Shown here: in pieces, positions 52,272 through 61,389 of the stretch
Layout of the letters: every line of letters begins with the position of its first letter
Position numbering within the stretch: position 1 is the stretch's first letter
Assembly (NCBI RefSeq): GCF_049243985.1
Contig: NC_135384.1
Coordinates: forward strand, 11,838,501 to 11,902,500
Source: Paroedura picta
Taxonomy: Eukaryota; Chordata; Lepidosauria; Squamata; Gekkonidae
Reading direction: 5' to 3'
DNA length: 64,000 bases
Notes under the pieces: model-generated
What the model was told of the DNA's origin: nothing
Seen by the model: only the letters and a program-made list of their open reading frames with translations
Databases searched by the model: none
Program-made: the position numbers and the translations under genes

Positions 52272-54048
52272 GGAGTCGACTTAAGATGGCACCGTAATTG
52301 CTGGACTTCTACCCAGCTCTTAAGCCATGCCGAGGGTCAGGAGCATCTGCACCTGGCAGACCTGAGCAGATACGCAAATCTGCTTGCCGGTCGCCCCAGG
52401 AACCGGGAACGGCATCCTGAGGGTCCTACAGATCTGTGGGGAGGTAGGGAGACAGAACTCTCCAGATCAACAGCGGCGTGTGCTCAAGGTCACGATGGCG
52501 CCCTTGTTGCAAACAACTCTCTAAGCTTGAAACGACCAGCTGACCCTACATTCTTCCTAGACCATCTTTTACCAGACTGACAGGAGCTGAAGTTTACAAC
52601 AGTAAGGATTGAAAGCTTTCTGGCTTTTACTTTTCTTTTCCCACAAGCTCTTCCCCCCCCCCTCAACCAAGTTACAAGTGAATTCCCTCTTTCGTCGAGT
52701 GAGAGACTCCCAGCTAATTATACCCACTAACCAAACAAAGAGAGAGCTTTGAAGATTTGTTGGTGAAAGTTCAGTGGGGGAAACTGACTTGATACGGAGA
52801 TCGACAAACTGATAATTTGGGATCGCTCGTGCTCCCGCGAGACCTCATGAGACTTTCTGTTTATAGTTTGTGACTGCCTAGAACTATGGAAGAATTAACT
52901 AAGGCACAGCTTTTCCATTTGTTATGCGAAGGAAACTCAAAGATACTGAAAGCAATCAATAAGCTGGAAAAGGAAATCCGTGGGATTAAGGGGGAGCTTT
53001 TGGACGAAGCCCATGGTCTGGAGAGACCAGCTGATGACGCAGCTCAGCCAACAATAAATCAAACGAAACTTCAATGTTTGGAAGTTAATCAACAGGAGGG
53101 GGAGAGAGCTAGAGATGTAAAAACTCAAAGTACCATTGAAGAACTTGGGAAAACAGATTTAAGGAAGGAAAGCACCGAAAACCTGGAAGTCTATTTAGAG
53201 CAGGAAGTGATCTGGATCAGCAAAATAAAAAGAGTCTATTCAAAAGCGACAGCACCCAGGAAGCTATCAGGAGATATTTCTGAGCGACCAGAGGAAGAGA
53301 TCCAGATAGATAAAGTATACAGAGCCTACTCAAAGGTGACTGCAAGCAAGAATCAAGTAAGAGACTTCTTTGGCCCTGACAGAAGGACAATCAGAAACAC
53401 TCTACTATGGAAAAAAACACAATTTCATTTTATGCGACCACCTGAAGGATGAGTACAACAGTGGAGTATTCTCCTGATTTCCTGTGGGGAAGACAGCAGC
53501 AGTAACTTTTAGGACAGGACCAATATATGAAGGGAACTGACTTTATATCATCTAAGGCAATAATAGAATATATCCTTATAATAGATTATACTCTCATATG
53601 TATCAACAACTACTCTGCTAAGAAAGATGGTAATAACTTCTAGATCAGGATCAATATGTGATGGGAACTGAATATGTATGCCAATATGTATGCTAAAAGA
53701 GGATGACAAACTATACTTCATAGGTATTAACAAGACGGCAGCAGTAACTCTTAGGTCAGGGCCAATTTATGAAGGGGACTGACCTTATATCATTTAACAT
53801 AATAACAGAATATATTCTTATAATAGATCATATTCTCATATGTATTAACAATCACTTTGCTAAGAAAAATGGTAAAAACTTCTAGATTAGGAATAATATG
53901 TGATGGGAACTGAATATGTATGTTAAAAGAGGATGGCAAACCATATCAGCTGGTCGCTTTTTTCTTAATTTTTCTGTAAATGCTTCATACAATAATAAAT
54001 AATAAAATTATTAAAAAAAATAAACTGTGATGTAAGTAAAAAAAAAAC
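52272..54048 (+). mobile_element. ORF1-only L1-like retrotransposon with 12-bp TSD
   Basis: Flanked by ATATGTACAATC at 52260-52271 and 54049-54060. The sister units near 42565 and 46875 show uninterrupted sequence at this point. The element starts GGAGTCGACTTAAGATGGC with a YY1-like AAGATGGC at 52283-52290, as L1 5' ends often do. It has a leader of about 600 bases, one ORF (52886-53452), and a 3' part holding a tandem repeat of about 242 bases (53492-53733 and 53734-53945). It ends in an A-rich tail. No reverse transcriptase or endonuclease sequence is present. It looks like a full-length nonautonomous element, comparable in plan to mammalian HAL1. Confidence 0.82.
52886..53452 (+). CDS. ORF1-like protein of the L1-like element, 188 residues
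   Basis: The N-terminal 40 residues (MEELTKAQLFHLLCEGNSK, INKLEKEIRGIKGELL) predict a coiled coil. A long charged Glu/Lys-rich stretch follows, including two diverged copies of a short module (KIKRVYSKATAPRK near 113-126 and KVYRAYSKVTASKN near 142-155). The C-terminal end is RPPEG. It is shorter than L1 ORF1p (about 300 residues and up), and I see no RRM or C-terminal domain. If real it would bind element RNA only weakly, or act through ORF1p partners (inference). Neighbours are the element's own leader and 3' repeats. Confidence 0.6.
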   Translation: MEELTKAQLFHLLCEGNSKILKAINKLEKEIRGIKGELLDEAHGLERPADDAAQPTINQTKLQCLEVNQQEGERARDVKTQSTIEELGKTDLRKESTENLEVYLEQEVIWISKIKRVYSKATAPRKLSGDISERPEEEIQIDKVYRAYSKVTASKNQVRDFFGPDRRTIRNTLLWKKTQFHFMRPPEG

Positions 54049-54094
54049 ATATGTACAATCTATGTCCACCATATATTCCAATGTGCATTGGATG

Positions 54095-54643
54095 ATTTAA
54101 TGAATAGATGTTGTTGTTTATAGCCAAACATCATTACAATAGATATACAAAATATATCACTGAAATTATCAATATCTTATAAAGCAGAATAAACAGAGGT
54201 ATGGAAATAATCTGATGGGGTACGTTTGGCTCCAAGTTTTCTTGCAGCCAGTGCAAACAATGACACATTATAATTAATCAAAGGATTTGTATCCAATAAC
54301 AGAAAGACCAATTTATCTAAAATTTCCGGCCCAGTAGAGATCTAGTTATAAATATAGTCCTTTGCTCTGAATAGAAGACAGTCTGAAACATAATGAGCAA
54401 GATCTTCAACAGCAGGTTCTCCACTAATACCGAAGCAAAGGACTAAAGGTATACTGGAGTAACGATCAGAAAGTCAGGCTGATTGCATGGTTTGGAAATG
54501 CTAATATGTAAAAGCCATTCAGAGATTCTGTGATGACTAACTAAATAATCAATACACTTTTAAAAATAGCTTTAAAAAGGGGGGAAATTAGATTGTGTGT
54601 CTGTCAAATAAGGCATAATTCTTAAATAACCAGTATCTGCAGT
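54095..54643 (-). mobile_element. Probable LINE fragment, reverse orientation
   Basis: Absent from the OR5 and OR6 flanks, which read straight through this point (near 42620 and 46910). On the - strand it reads CFGISGEPAVEDLAHYVSDC and LVFLLLDTNPLINYN in broken frame. This resembles the zinc-finger-like end of a LINE ORF2. The family is uncertain. Confidence 0.4.
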
Positions 54644-55907
54644 GACTAACTCTCATGTTGCAGTCAGGATATGTACAATTGAACATGTGATACAAACTCA
54701 GCCTTTATTCAGATACTGGCCCCAGTTTCACTTGCAAAATGAGCACACGTTGGCTCGTCCCTACAAACAAATATGCACACAAACAGGTAGGATGTACATG
54801 CACATGCATGACTGATTCGTAATAATTATATAAGCCTTATAAGGTATTGTATAAGATCATTAGGTCTTAGAAAAGCATGAAGGAATGAGAGCCCATTCAG
54901 AAATATTAATAGGGAGAACCCTTGAAAACCATATATGATGTAAAGGAATCACATTTTGAATTAGGCAAAATAAACTACTGGAAAAAATTTTTTAGTTAGA
55001 ATCCTTGGGAAAGAAAAAAAAGATTTTAAAAAATATTCAACATTCTTCATCAATGGTCCAGAAATGTATCAAGCAAGAGATAGGATTGTATCATCATCTT
55101 CCCAAGGCTTCGGGGATAAAGCTAGGACTCCTCTGGGTGTGGGACCAGGATCAAAGAGGCAGCACCAAAACGAGTCACTATATTGGTGGAGCCCCTTTGT
55201 TGGGGACAAAAGGGTGAAGATCTGTATTGTTTGTGTAATGGGTCAGAGGTACTGAGAACTTGTGAGGTGGCTGGGAGGTGGAAATCCTAGTCTTCAACAG
55301 CCTCCTTATTGAAGAGATAACCAGTAGGTATGTACCTTGGAAAGGAAGAGGACTTTTCCCTGATCCTCAGAAGAGGAAGATGTGACGGTGGGATACAGAC
55401 CAGTATGATACAATATGACAAGCCATGATATCCAAAACCAACTGAAACCCTAACCAAATCTGGAGCCAAAGTGGAGATGCCCAACTGCCGATAAAATTAA
55501 TAAAACTCTAGTTTAATTCGCAAATACCTTTGTTTCATGTCTTTATTTCAGGAGGGATGCTGGTATGAGTAGGAAATTCTAGTCCAAATGTAGATTTCCC
55601 TACTCATAGGGGATATCCCATAGCAGGGGGTTAAGGATGGTGCAGAATGAGAAACAGAATTATAGCTGATGTCCAGATTAAATAGATCAGTTCTCTGATG
55701 GAAATGGCAGATTAAGAGGGCAGAGTCGAGGATATCACAGTTTCCTCCCTCTCAAACTCCAGCTCAGACATCACAACAGATCTTCCAGAATTTGCCTGGG
55801 CAGAATTAGGAATCTCATGGAGGGGAAAGAATTGATCTTAAATACTACAGGGAAATGCCAAAGAAAAAGAAGTATTTTCCACAAGTAGATTATTTTAAAA
55901 ATAATGA
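54644..55907. other. OR7 far downstream flank, then unrecognised DNA
   Basis: 54644-54840 is shared with the OR5 and OR6 flanks. From 54850 to 55907 I recognise no gene or repeat. Confidence 0.5.
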
Positions 55908-56076
55908 GAGCCATCTTGGTGTAGTGGTTAGGAGTGTGGACTTCTAATCTGGCAAGCCGGGTTTGATTCTACATTCCCCCACATGCAGCCAGCTGGGCGA
56001 CCTTGGACTCCTCATGGTCTTGATAATGCTGTTCTGACCAAGCAGAAATATCAGGGCTCTCACTACGATCCTTGAC
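55908..56076 (+). mobile_element. Sauria-type SINE, 3' truncated
   Basis: GAGCCATCTTGGTGTAGTGG and GCCGGGTTTGATTCTAC, to CAGGGCTCTCACTACGATCC. It is cut where a second element begins. Confidence 0.85.
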
Positions 56077-56215
56077 ACGATATTTACATTTACATTTACA
56101 TTTACATTTACATTTACATTTACATTTACATTTATATACCGCCACTCCCGGCACAGCCTGCTCATGGCGGTTAACATAAAAAAGATAAAAACAGCATAAA
56201 ACCCCCAGTACAATC
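56077..56215 (-). mobile_element. L2-type tail element with (TTTACA)n microsatellite
   Basis: About ten copies of a TTTACA hexamer (56083-56140) are the tail repeats of a reverse-oriented element. Its hairpin TATACCGCCACTCCC and CTCATGGCGGTTAACA follows to about 56175. Confidence 0.75.
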
Positions 56216-56446
56216 GATTGATGGTGGCAACAATCCACAGTCTACTTTCTCCAATGTGAACCCTCAGACCTTCTGAGCAGCCATTGCTGTTGTGCTGATA
56301 GGTGACCACAGGCACTAGGAAGGGCTACAGAAACAAGTGGTATAAAAGGGTACAAAGGAGAGGGGCCCAATCTTACTACTCTGGCCTCAGCCAAATGCCT
56401 GGTGGAAGAGCTCTATCTTGCAGGCCTTGCCCGAGAAGACCCACTC

Positions 56447-57362
56447 CGAGGAGACCCACTCCTCCGTTTTTGAAAACCATAAAACCTGGTTGGATCCTAC
56501 TCTAGATTTTGATTTACCTTGACTAAAAAGTTCCTTTTGCAGAACACAGTTGGTCAGCATATGTGGAAACATCACCTGCACATGTTAGGGCATATGCAAG
56601 GTCCTTTACCATAAGTAGTCTCATTAGTTAATTTCATAAGTTTAAAAAAATATTTATTTCTCTGTTATCTAAGAGATGATTGCCATGTTCTAGCAATGTG
56701 ATGTTAGGTTAACAACAATAATAACTCTATGGGGCATATATATATATTCCATAATCTTGATATGTTTTTCAGTTAAAAACATGAATGGTAGATTAATAAC
56801 AAGACACAACTAATTTCTCATATTGATTACTCTCTTTGCGTGGATTTCATCAGCCTTTCTTGCTTTTTCATCTGAGACTGTGTTGATGATCTGAGTGCAA
56901 TTGTAATATTTCTCAAATGGGTTCATTCTATTTCCCCAGAGAAATCATGTAAATTATAACTCATTATATCATTTCAGCAGCAGTTTGATATAAAATACAA
57001 TGACAACAAGAAGACATAATAAAAAGGCCCAGCAGATGAAGGAAGTATGAGTTTTGACTTCAGAATTTTGAAAATTTTTGAAAATGTTGGTGGGATAATA
57101 AGTCAGTCTTTTTGTCCTGCATAAAGACAAGGAGAAAACATGCTTGTGATATTTCTCATGGCAACAGTTAAGTTACAAGGATAGTGGGAGACCCAACCTT
57201 ATTAATGTGGTTTCTCTGTGGAAGAATCAATTTTCAAAACAAAAGGATGTTCTTTAAAAGATGTGAGCTAACAATTGGATTACCACCTTGCCAGATGCCC
57301 CTCAAAATCACATTTTTCTCTCTCCTACTCCTTAGGTGAAGAAGGGAGCAGTTGCAGGGAAG
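56447..57362 (+). promoter_or_regulatory. OR8 promoter and candidate first exon
   Basis: Olf/EBF-type TTCCCCAGAGAA at 56932-56943 and ATAAAAAGGC at 57019-57028. A candidate exon ends TTGCAGGGAAG at 57362 before GTAAGATAAG. The acceptor CCTGATTGTACAG ends at 58059. The proposed intron is 697 bases, shortened by deletions relative to OR7. Confidence 0.65.
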
Positions 57363-57369
57363 GTAAGAT

Positions 57370-57640
57370 AAGACTGCGGATCTGAAAAAGTACGGAAGAG
57401 AGCAACCAAGGTGATTAAGGGGTTGGAGCACCATTCCTATGAGGACAGATTGATGGCTTGCAGACTTTTCAGTCTAGAAAAAAGATGGCCAAGGGAGGTT
57501 TCGGTGGAGGTTGTTATGCATAAGGTAGGGTACCTAAAATAATCGCTGGGCCATAGATTCAAGAAAGACAAATAGAAAGATGTCTTTATTCTATGAGTAA
57601 TTGCATTGTGGAATTGACTGCCAATTACATGCTCAATGGC
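57370..57640 (+). mobile_element. CR1-like LINE fragment in OR8 intron
   Basis: Same fragment as 50010-50430, lacking about 30 bases after GCATAAGGTAGGG and most of the end. Confidence 0.7.
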
Positions 57641-58133
57641 TCCCTAATTTATAGTCATGGCTTCAAAAAAATTTTGGTTGGGATCCAAACAGCTACCTCT
57701 TGCATGCACAAAGACTTGAGAAACCAGATAGTACTGTTGACTTTGCGATGTACTGTGGAGCTCTGCTGTCCCCCGAAATGAACTGTTTTAAAAAGTCAAG
57801 AGAGTTTCAGTAAAATGTGTTAGTTAATAATCCTGTGCCTTTTAAAATAATGTTTCTTCTTCATTGTCCATGGTGGCTCTTGGCAGCTCTGATCTGACCC
57901 CAGATCCATCTACATGCACAGGTACGCGTCAGAGCCTCTTTCTTTTCATTAGTGCTCCCCACTCTTTACAATGCAGTAGCTGTAGAAGGTTTCTGAGCCT
58001 TAGATAATAGTCAGTAGTAATTATCTGTAATAAATGTGACCCTTTTCCTGATTGTACAGATCTTCCTGCCACGATGCAAACCCTGGGTGGTTGACCTGGA
58101 TTCTGCTTAACAAATACATAATTCACTGTGAAA

Positions 58134-59060
58134 ATGGAAAGAAAGAACCAGACAATTCTGGCAGAGTTCATTCTCTTGGGACTGTCGGAAGATCCTAACA
58201 TCCAACTAGTCCTTTTTGCTACAGGGCTGTTGATCTATGTGTTCACATTAGCAGGGAATCTGGCCATTATTCTTTTGATACAGACCGATCAGCACCTCCA
58301 GGCTCCAATGTACTTCTTGCTGAGCAATCTGTCCTTTACTGAGATCTGCTACATCAGCTCCACCATGCCAAAGATGTTATGGGATCTTGTGGCAGGGAAC
58401 AAGACCATCTCTTTTGCTGGCTGCGCGCTCCAAATGTATTGCTTTCTAATCACAGCAGCTACGGAATGTGCCCTACTCTCCGTCATGGCTTATGATCGTT
58501 ATGCTGCCATCTGCCACCCACTGCACTACACATTGCTCATGAGCCAGCCTATGCTCAGATGGCTCCTCGCAGTGTCATGGGCCATTGGAGGTCTTAATGC
58601 CACCGTCAACACTGCCTTTGTTTTCTCCTTGGACTTCTGTGGTCCCAATAAGATAGTGCACTTCTTCTGTGACATCCCACCTGTCTTGCATCTGTCTTGC
58701 TCTGACACTTCCTTGGCTGAACTGGTGACGTTTATGATCTCTGGAAGCATCATAACAGTAACTGTCTCCTTAATTGTCCTCTCCTATGTTCTGATTGTCT
58801 TATCAGTGCTCAAAATCAGTTCAGCTCAGGGCAGGATCAAGACATTTTCTACGTGTGCCTCCCACCTGACTGTTGTGAGTATCTTCTACAGCACAGGCAT
58901 CTTTACTTACATGCGACCTTCCTCCAGTCACTCCATGGAAGATGACCGTGTGATCGCTGTGATGTACACCATCATCACTCCTTTGTTGAACCCAATAATC
59001 TACAGCCTGAAGAACAAAGAAATGCAGGCAGCACTATTGAAAGTTTTTACAAAGAAATAA
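58134..59060 (+). CDS. Olfactory receptor 8 (OR5V1-like)
   Basis: Intact 308-residue receptor from ATG 58134 (MERKNQT; the triplet at 58128 is GTG). C97, MAYDRY at 118-123, C169, C179, C189 and C241 are present, followed by PLLNPIIYSLKN and the short tail LLKVFTKK. It is about 96% identical in protein to OR7. At several differing places it carries the OR5/OR6 residue (SEDPN with OR5; ALLSVMAYDRY and STGIFTYM with both). It ends 191 bases before the LTR element, which replaced or displaced its remaining 3' flank. Confidence 0.95.
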   Translation: MERKNQTILAEFILLGLSEDPNIQLVLFATGLLIYVFTLAGNLAIILLIQTDQHLQAPMYFLLSNLSFTEICYISSTMPKMLWDLVAGNKTISFAGCALQMYCFLITAATECALLSVMAYDRYAAICHPLHYTLLMSQPMLRWLLAVSWAIGGLNATVNTAFVFSLDFCGPNKIVHFFCDIPPVLHLSCSDTSLAELVTFMISGSIITVTVSLIVLSYVLIVLSVLKISSAQGRIKTFSTCASHLTVVSIFYSTGIFTYMRPSSSHSMEDDRVIAVMYTIITPLLNPIIYSLKNKEMQAALLKVFTKK

Positions 59061-59251
59061 CATTGTCATTCATGAGTACACATCATTTATGGCTAAATAC
59101 AAGTCTGGTACTGCCTTAAATTATGAGACAAGTATCCGCTCATTTTGAAGGCCTGTCATTTATCATTTGGTTTAGGAGCTGTAGGTATGTTGCTATACTG
59201 ACTAAAGCAACCACAGTGACTGGTGTTGTACTTCCTCTGCCCCATTCTTAA

Positions 59252-59746
59252 TGTCGTGGTTCGGTCCTTGGTGGCTTGGGAACCGGACCGAACCCCGCCA
59301 TCAGAGGCGCCCGCGATCACGGAGGTAGGGCATGGTGATCATAGGCAAGCCGGCAGCTGGGCGCCCCACCCGATCGTTGAGGTGGCAATGGCCGCTAAAG
59401 AACCTCAATGTCCCACTCCACCTTTTGACAAGGGCCCGGAGATGGCCCTTTGTTCCAGGAAAATGGGCCATCAGGAACCCCGGAAAACCTCGCATATGTG
59501 CATGAGTCATGATTGTATCAGCATGTTCCCTCCGCAAGTACTGGGTGGGGCAATACAGCCTAAGGAGGTGGGTTTTGTATAAAAGGGAGCTTCCACCTGG
59601 AGTTCGGTGGAAGCTCTTACTCCATACCAGCGGACTCCACGTTGCTGAAATAAAGTTTGTTCCTGTTGTATCGTTCACCAGGCCTGGCGTGACGTTTTCT
59701 TCAAAGGGGCACCCTGTTTTTTCAGTTAGCAAGCGGGTCCCCGACA
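59252..59746 (+). repeat. 5' LTR, 495 bp
   Basis: Starts TGTCG and ends CGACA (5-bp inverted ends). It has a TATA box GTATAAAAG near 59577 and AATAAA near 59648. A 10-bp hairpin (GAGCTTCCAC and GTGGAAGCTC) lies at the expected transcript start. A 25-base stretch at 59596-59620 is the exact reverse complement of 59749-59773, two bases after the LTR. This is the arrangement known for self-priming sushi/Tf1 elements. Confidence 0.9.
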
Positions 59747-59814
59747 TCGTAAGAGCTTCCACCGAACTCCAGGGTCGGCATCGCATCCGAGCGCTTATCG
59801 GGACGGATCCAGAG

Positions 59815-61323
59815 ATGGCGTTTTCAAGCAACGGGGCGGTCTCGACCCCCACGAACCCCGGGAACATGAGTTTAATGTCCCCGGGAGATTTCCTCCGAAA
59901 ATCGGGGGGCCAGGAGCAGCTGTCCGGGACCCCGAGACCCTCGGCAGCGGCGGCCAAGGGAAGGCGCCGGGCCATGGGGTTCCCAAGCACGGCGGGGAGC
60001 GCGCCGAGGTCTGGGGGGTTGGCCCCAACCTGGGACACCCAGCTGAGGCAGGCGCTTCGCCCGGTAGGACCTGAGGAATCCCTAGAGGACCTGCGGCGGG
60101 CCATGGCGGACTTGGCCAGGCGCTTGCAGGCAGCTGAAGCCCGTGAGCAAGCTCGGGCCGGGCCCGGAGGGACTGGTAATACAACGGCGGAGGGGATCGC
60201 GTCGAGTGAGGACGTCTCCAGCGACGAGGACGAGCCCGGCACTGGTGAGCGGGCCCCGGACCCCGACCCGGAGCAGTTTTCAGTCCCGAGTAGGCGAGAC
60301 GGCCAGCGGAGAGGCGAGACAGCAGAGGATCTCGGGGGAGCGGGGGAGCCGACGGGGCGGCGAGAGCCGGACCAACGCAGGAGCGACGTGCAAGGCAGGG
60401 AGCGGCACGGCGTCGTTGGGCAAGTTGGTAGCCGGTGGAGCGGAGCAGGACGAGACGGCGGACGCCGAGAATCCCGGATCCGGAGGGGGTCGGACTACTC
60501 TCCAAAACGTTCCCCCCCAGAGCTTAAGGCGCGTTTCGACGGGACGCCGGACGACCTCCCGCAGTTCCTCCTCCACGCGCTGACGCATGCCCGGAGGTAT
60601 GGAGACCGGTATGAGGACTCCGAGGACTTGGTCTGGGGAGTGGCCTCGTGTCTCCAGGGCAAGGCGGGTCAGTGGTACCTAGGGTTGGCCGAGCGCGGCG
60701 ACCCGGCAACTCGGGACCTGCAGGACTTCGTGGTCGCGCTCCGCCGACGATTCCAGGACCCCCAGGCTGAGGACAAGGCAAAGAGTCGGATCAAGGGACT
60801 TCGACAGGGTACTAGGGGGGTTATGGACTATATAGACATTTTCCGGAGGGAAGCAGGCAAGGTGTTCTCCTGGAACGAGGAGACCCAAATCGAGTACTTC
60901 CGGGAGGGCCTTAACCCGAAGCTCAGGGAATGGGCCGTGATCAAGGGGACGGAAGAAGATCTGTCTACACTGGAGGGGTGGTGTTTTGTGGTCGCCAAGC
61001 TGGAAGCCAGCCTGGGTTGGGCCGCCGCACCCCCCCGGGAGGCCAAAGGCGGGTCAGCCGAGGCGCCGAGACCGGGCCCCGACAACTCTCGCCCCAAACG
61101 ACCCCCGAACCCCGAGCGGGAAAGGAGACGCCGGGAAGGTCTGTGCCTGAAATGCGGGGGGTCAGGACATTTCGCAGCAGCGTGCCAACGGCAAGGGGGG
61201 GAGGACCGCGGGCTCTCCCAGGGGGGAGGTGCGACACGCCCCCAGCAGGCACGCCGGGCGGAGGACCTCCGCAACGAACCGGGAAGCGCCCAGGCGACGG
61301 GAAACGGCCAGGACCTGCTGTAG
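59815..61323 (+). CDS. gag of the LTR retrotransposon
   Basis: Capsid-type protein of about 500 residues with a proline- and arginine-rich N-terminal third, a retrotransposon Gag core (WYLGLAERGD and the region after it), and one CCHC zinc knuckle (CLKCGGSGHFAAAC) near the end for RNA binding. I take ATG 59815 as the start because it is the first one after the LTR and primer site that gives the family's usual length. Looks whole. Confidence 0.82.
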   Translation: MAFSSNGAVSTPTNPGNMSLMSPGDFLRKSGGQEQLSGTPRPSAAAAKGRRRAMGFPSTAGSAPRSGGLAPTWDTQLRQALRPVGPEESLEDLRRAMADLARRLQAAEAREQARAGPGGTGNTTAEGIASSEDVSSDEDEPGTGERAPDPDPEQFSVPSRRDGQRRGETAEDLGGAGEPTGRREPDQRRSDVQGRERHGVVGQVGSRWSGAGRDGGRRESRIRRGSDYSPKRSPPELKARFDGTPDDLPQFLLHALTHARRYGDRYEDSEDLVWGVASCLQGKAGQWYLGLAERGDPATRDLQDFVVALRRRFQDPQAEDKAKSRIKGLRQGTRGVMDYIDIFRREAGKVFSWNEETQIEYFREGLNPKLREWAVIKGTEEDLSTLEGWCFVVAKLEASLGWAAAPPREAKGGSAEAPRPGPDNSRPKRPPNPERERRRREGLCLKCGGSGHFAAACQRQGGEDRGLSQGGGATRPQQARRAEDLRNEPGSAQATGNGQDLL

Positions 61324-61389
61324 ACGGCGCCGGGCAGCAGGTCCCGCGGTGCGAGGGAAAACCCCTACAGCATGAGGCGCGACCTCCGA

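Noticed and set aside
55140-55560. Possible retroviral primer site (TTGGTGGAGCCCC) and LTR-like end
   Set aside because: No paired LTR, polypurine tract or coding remnant was seen; the match is too short.
59301-60505. Long - strand frames across the LTR and gag
   Set aside because: They lie opposite the gag frame and LTR, have no family features, and follow from GC-rich codon use.
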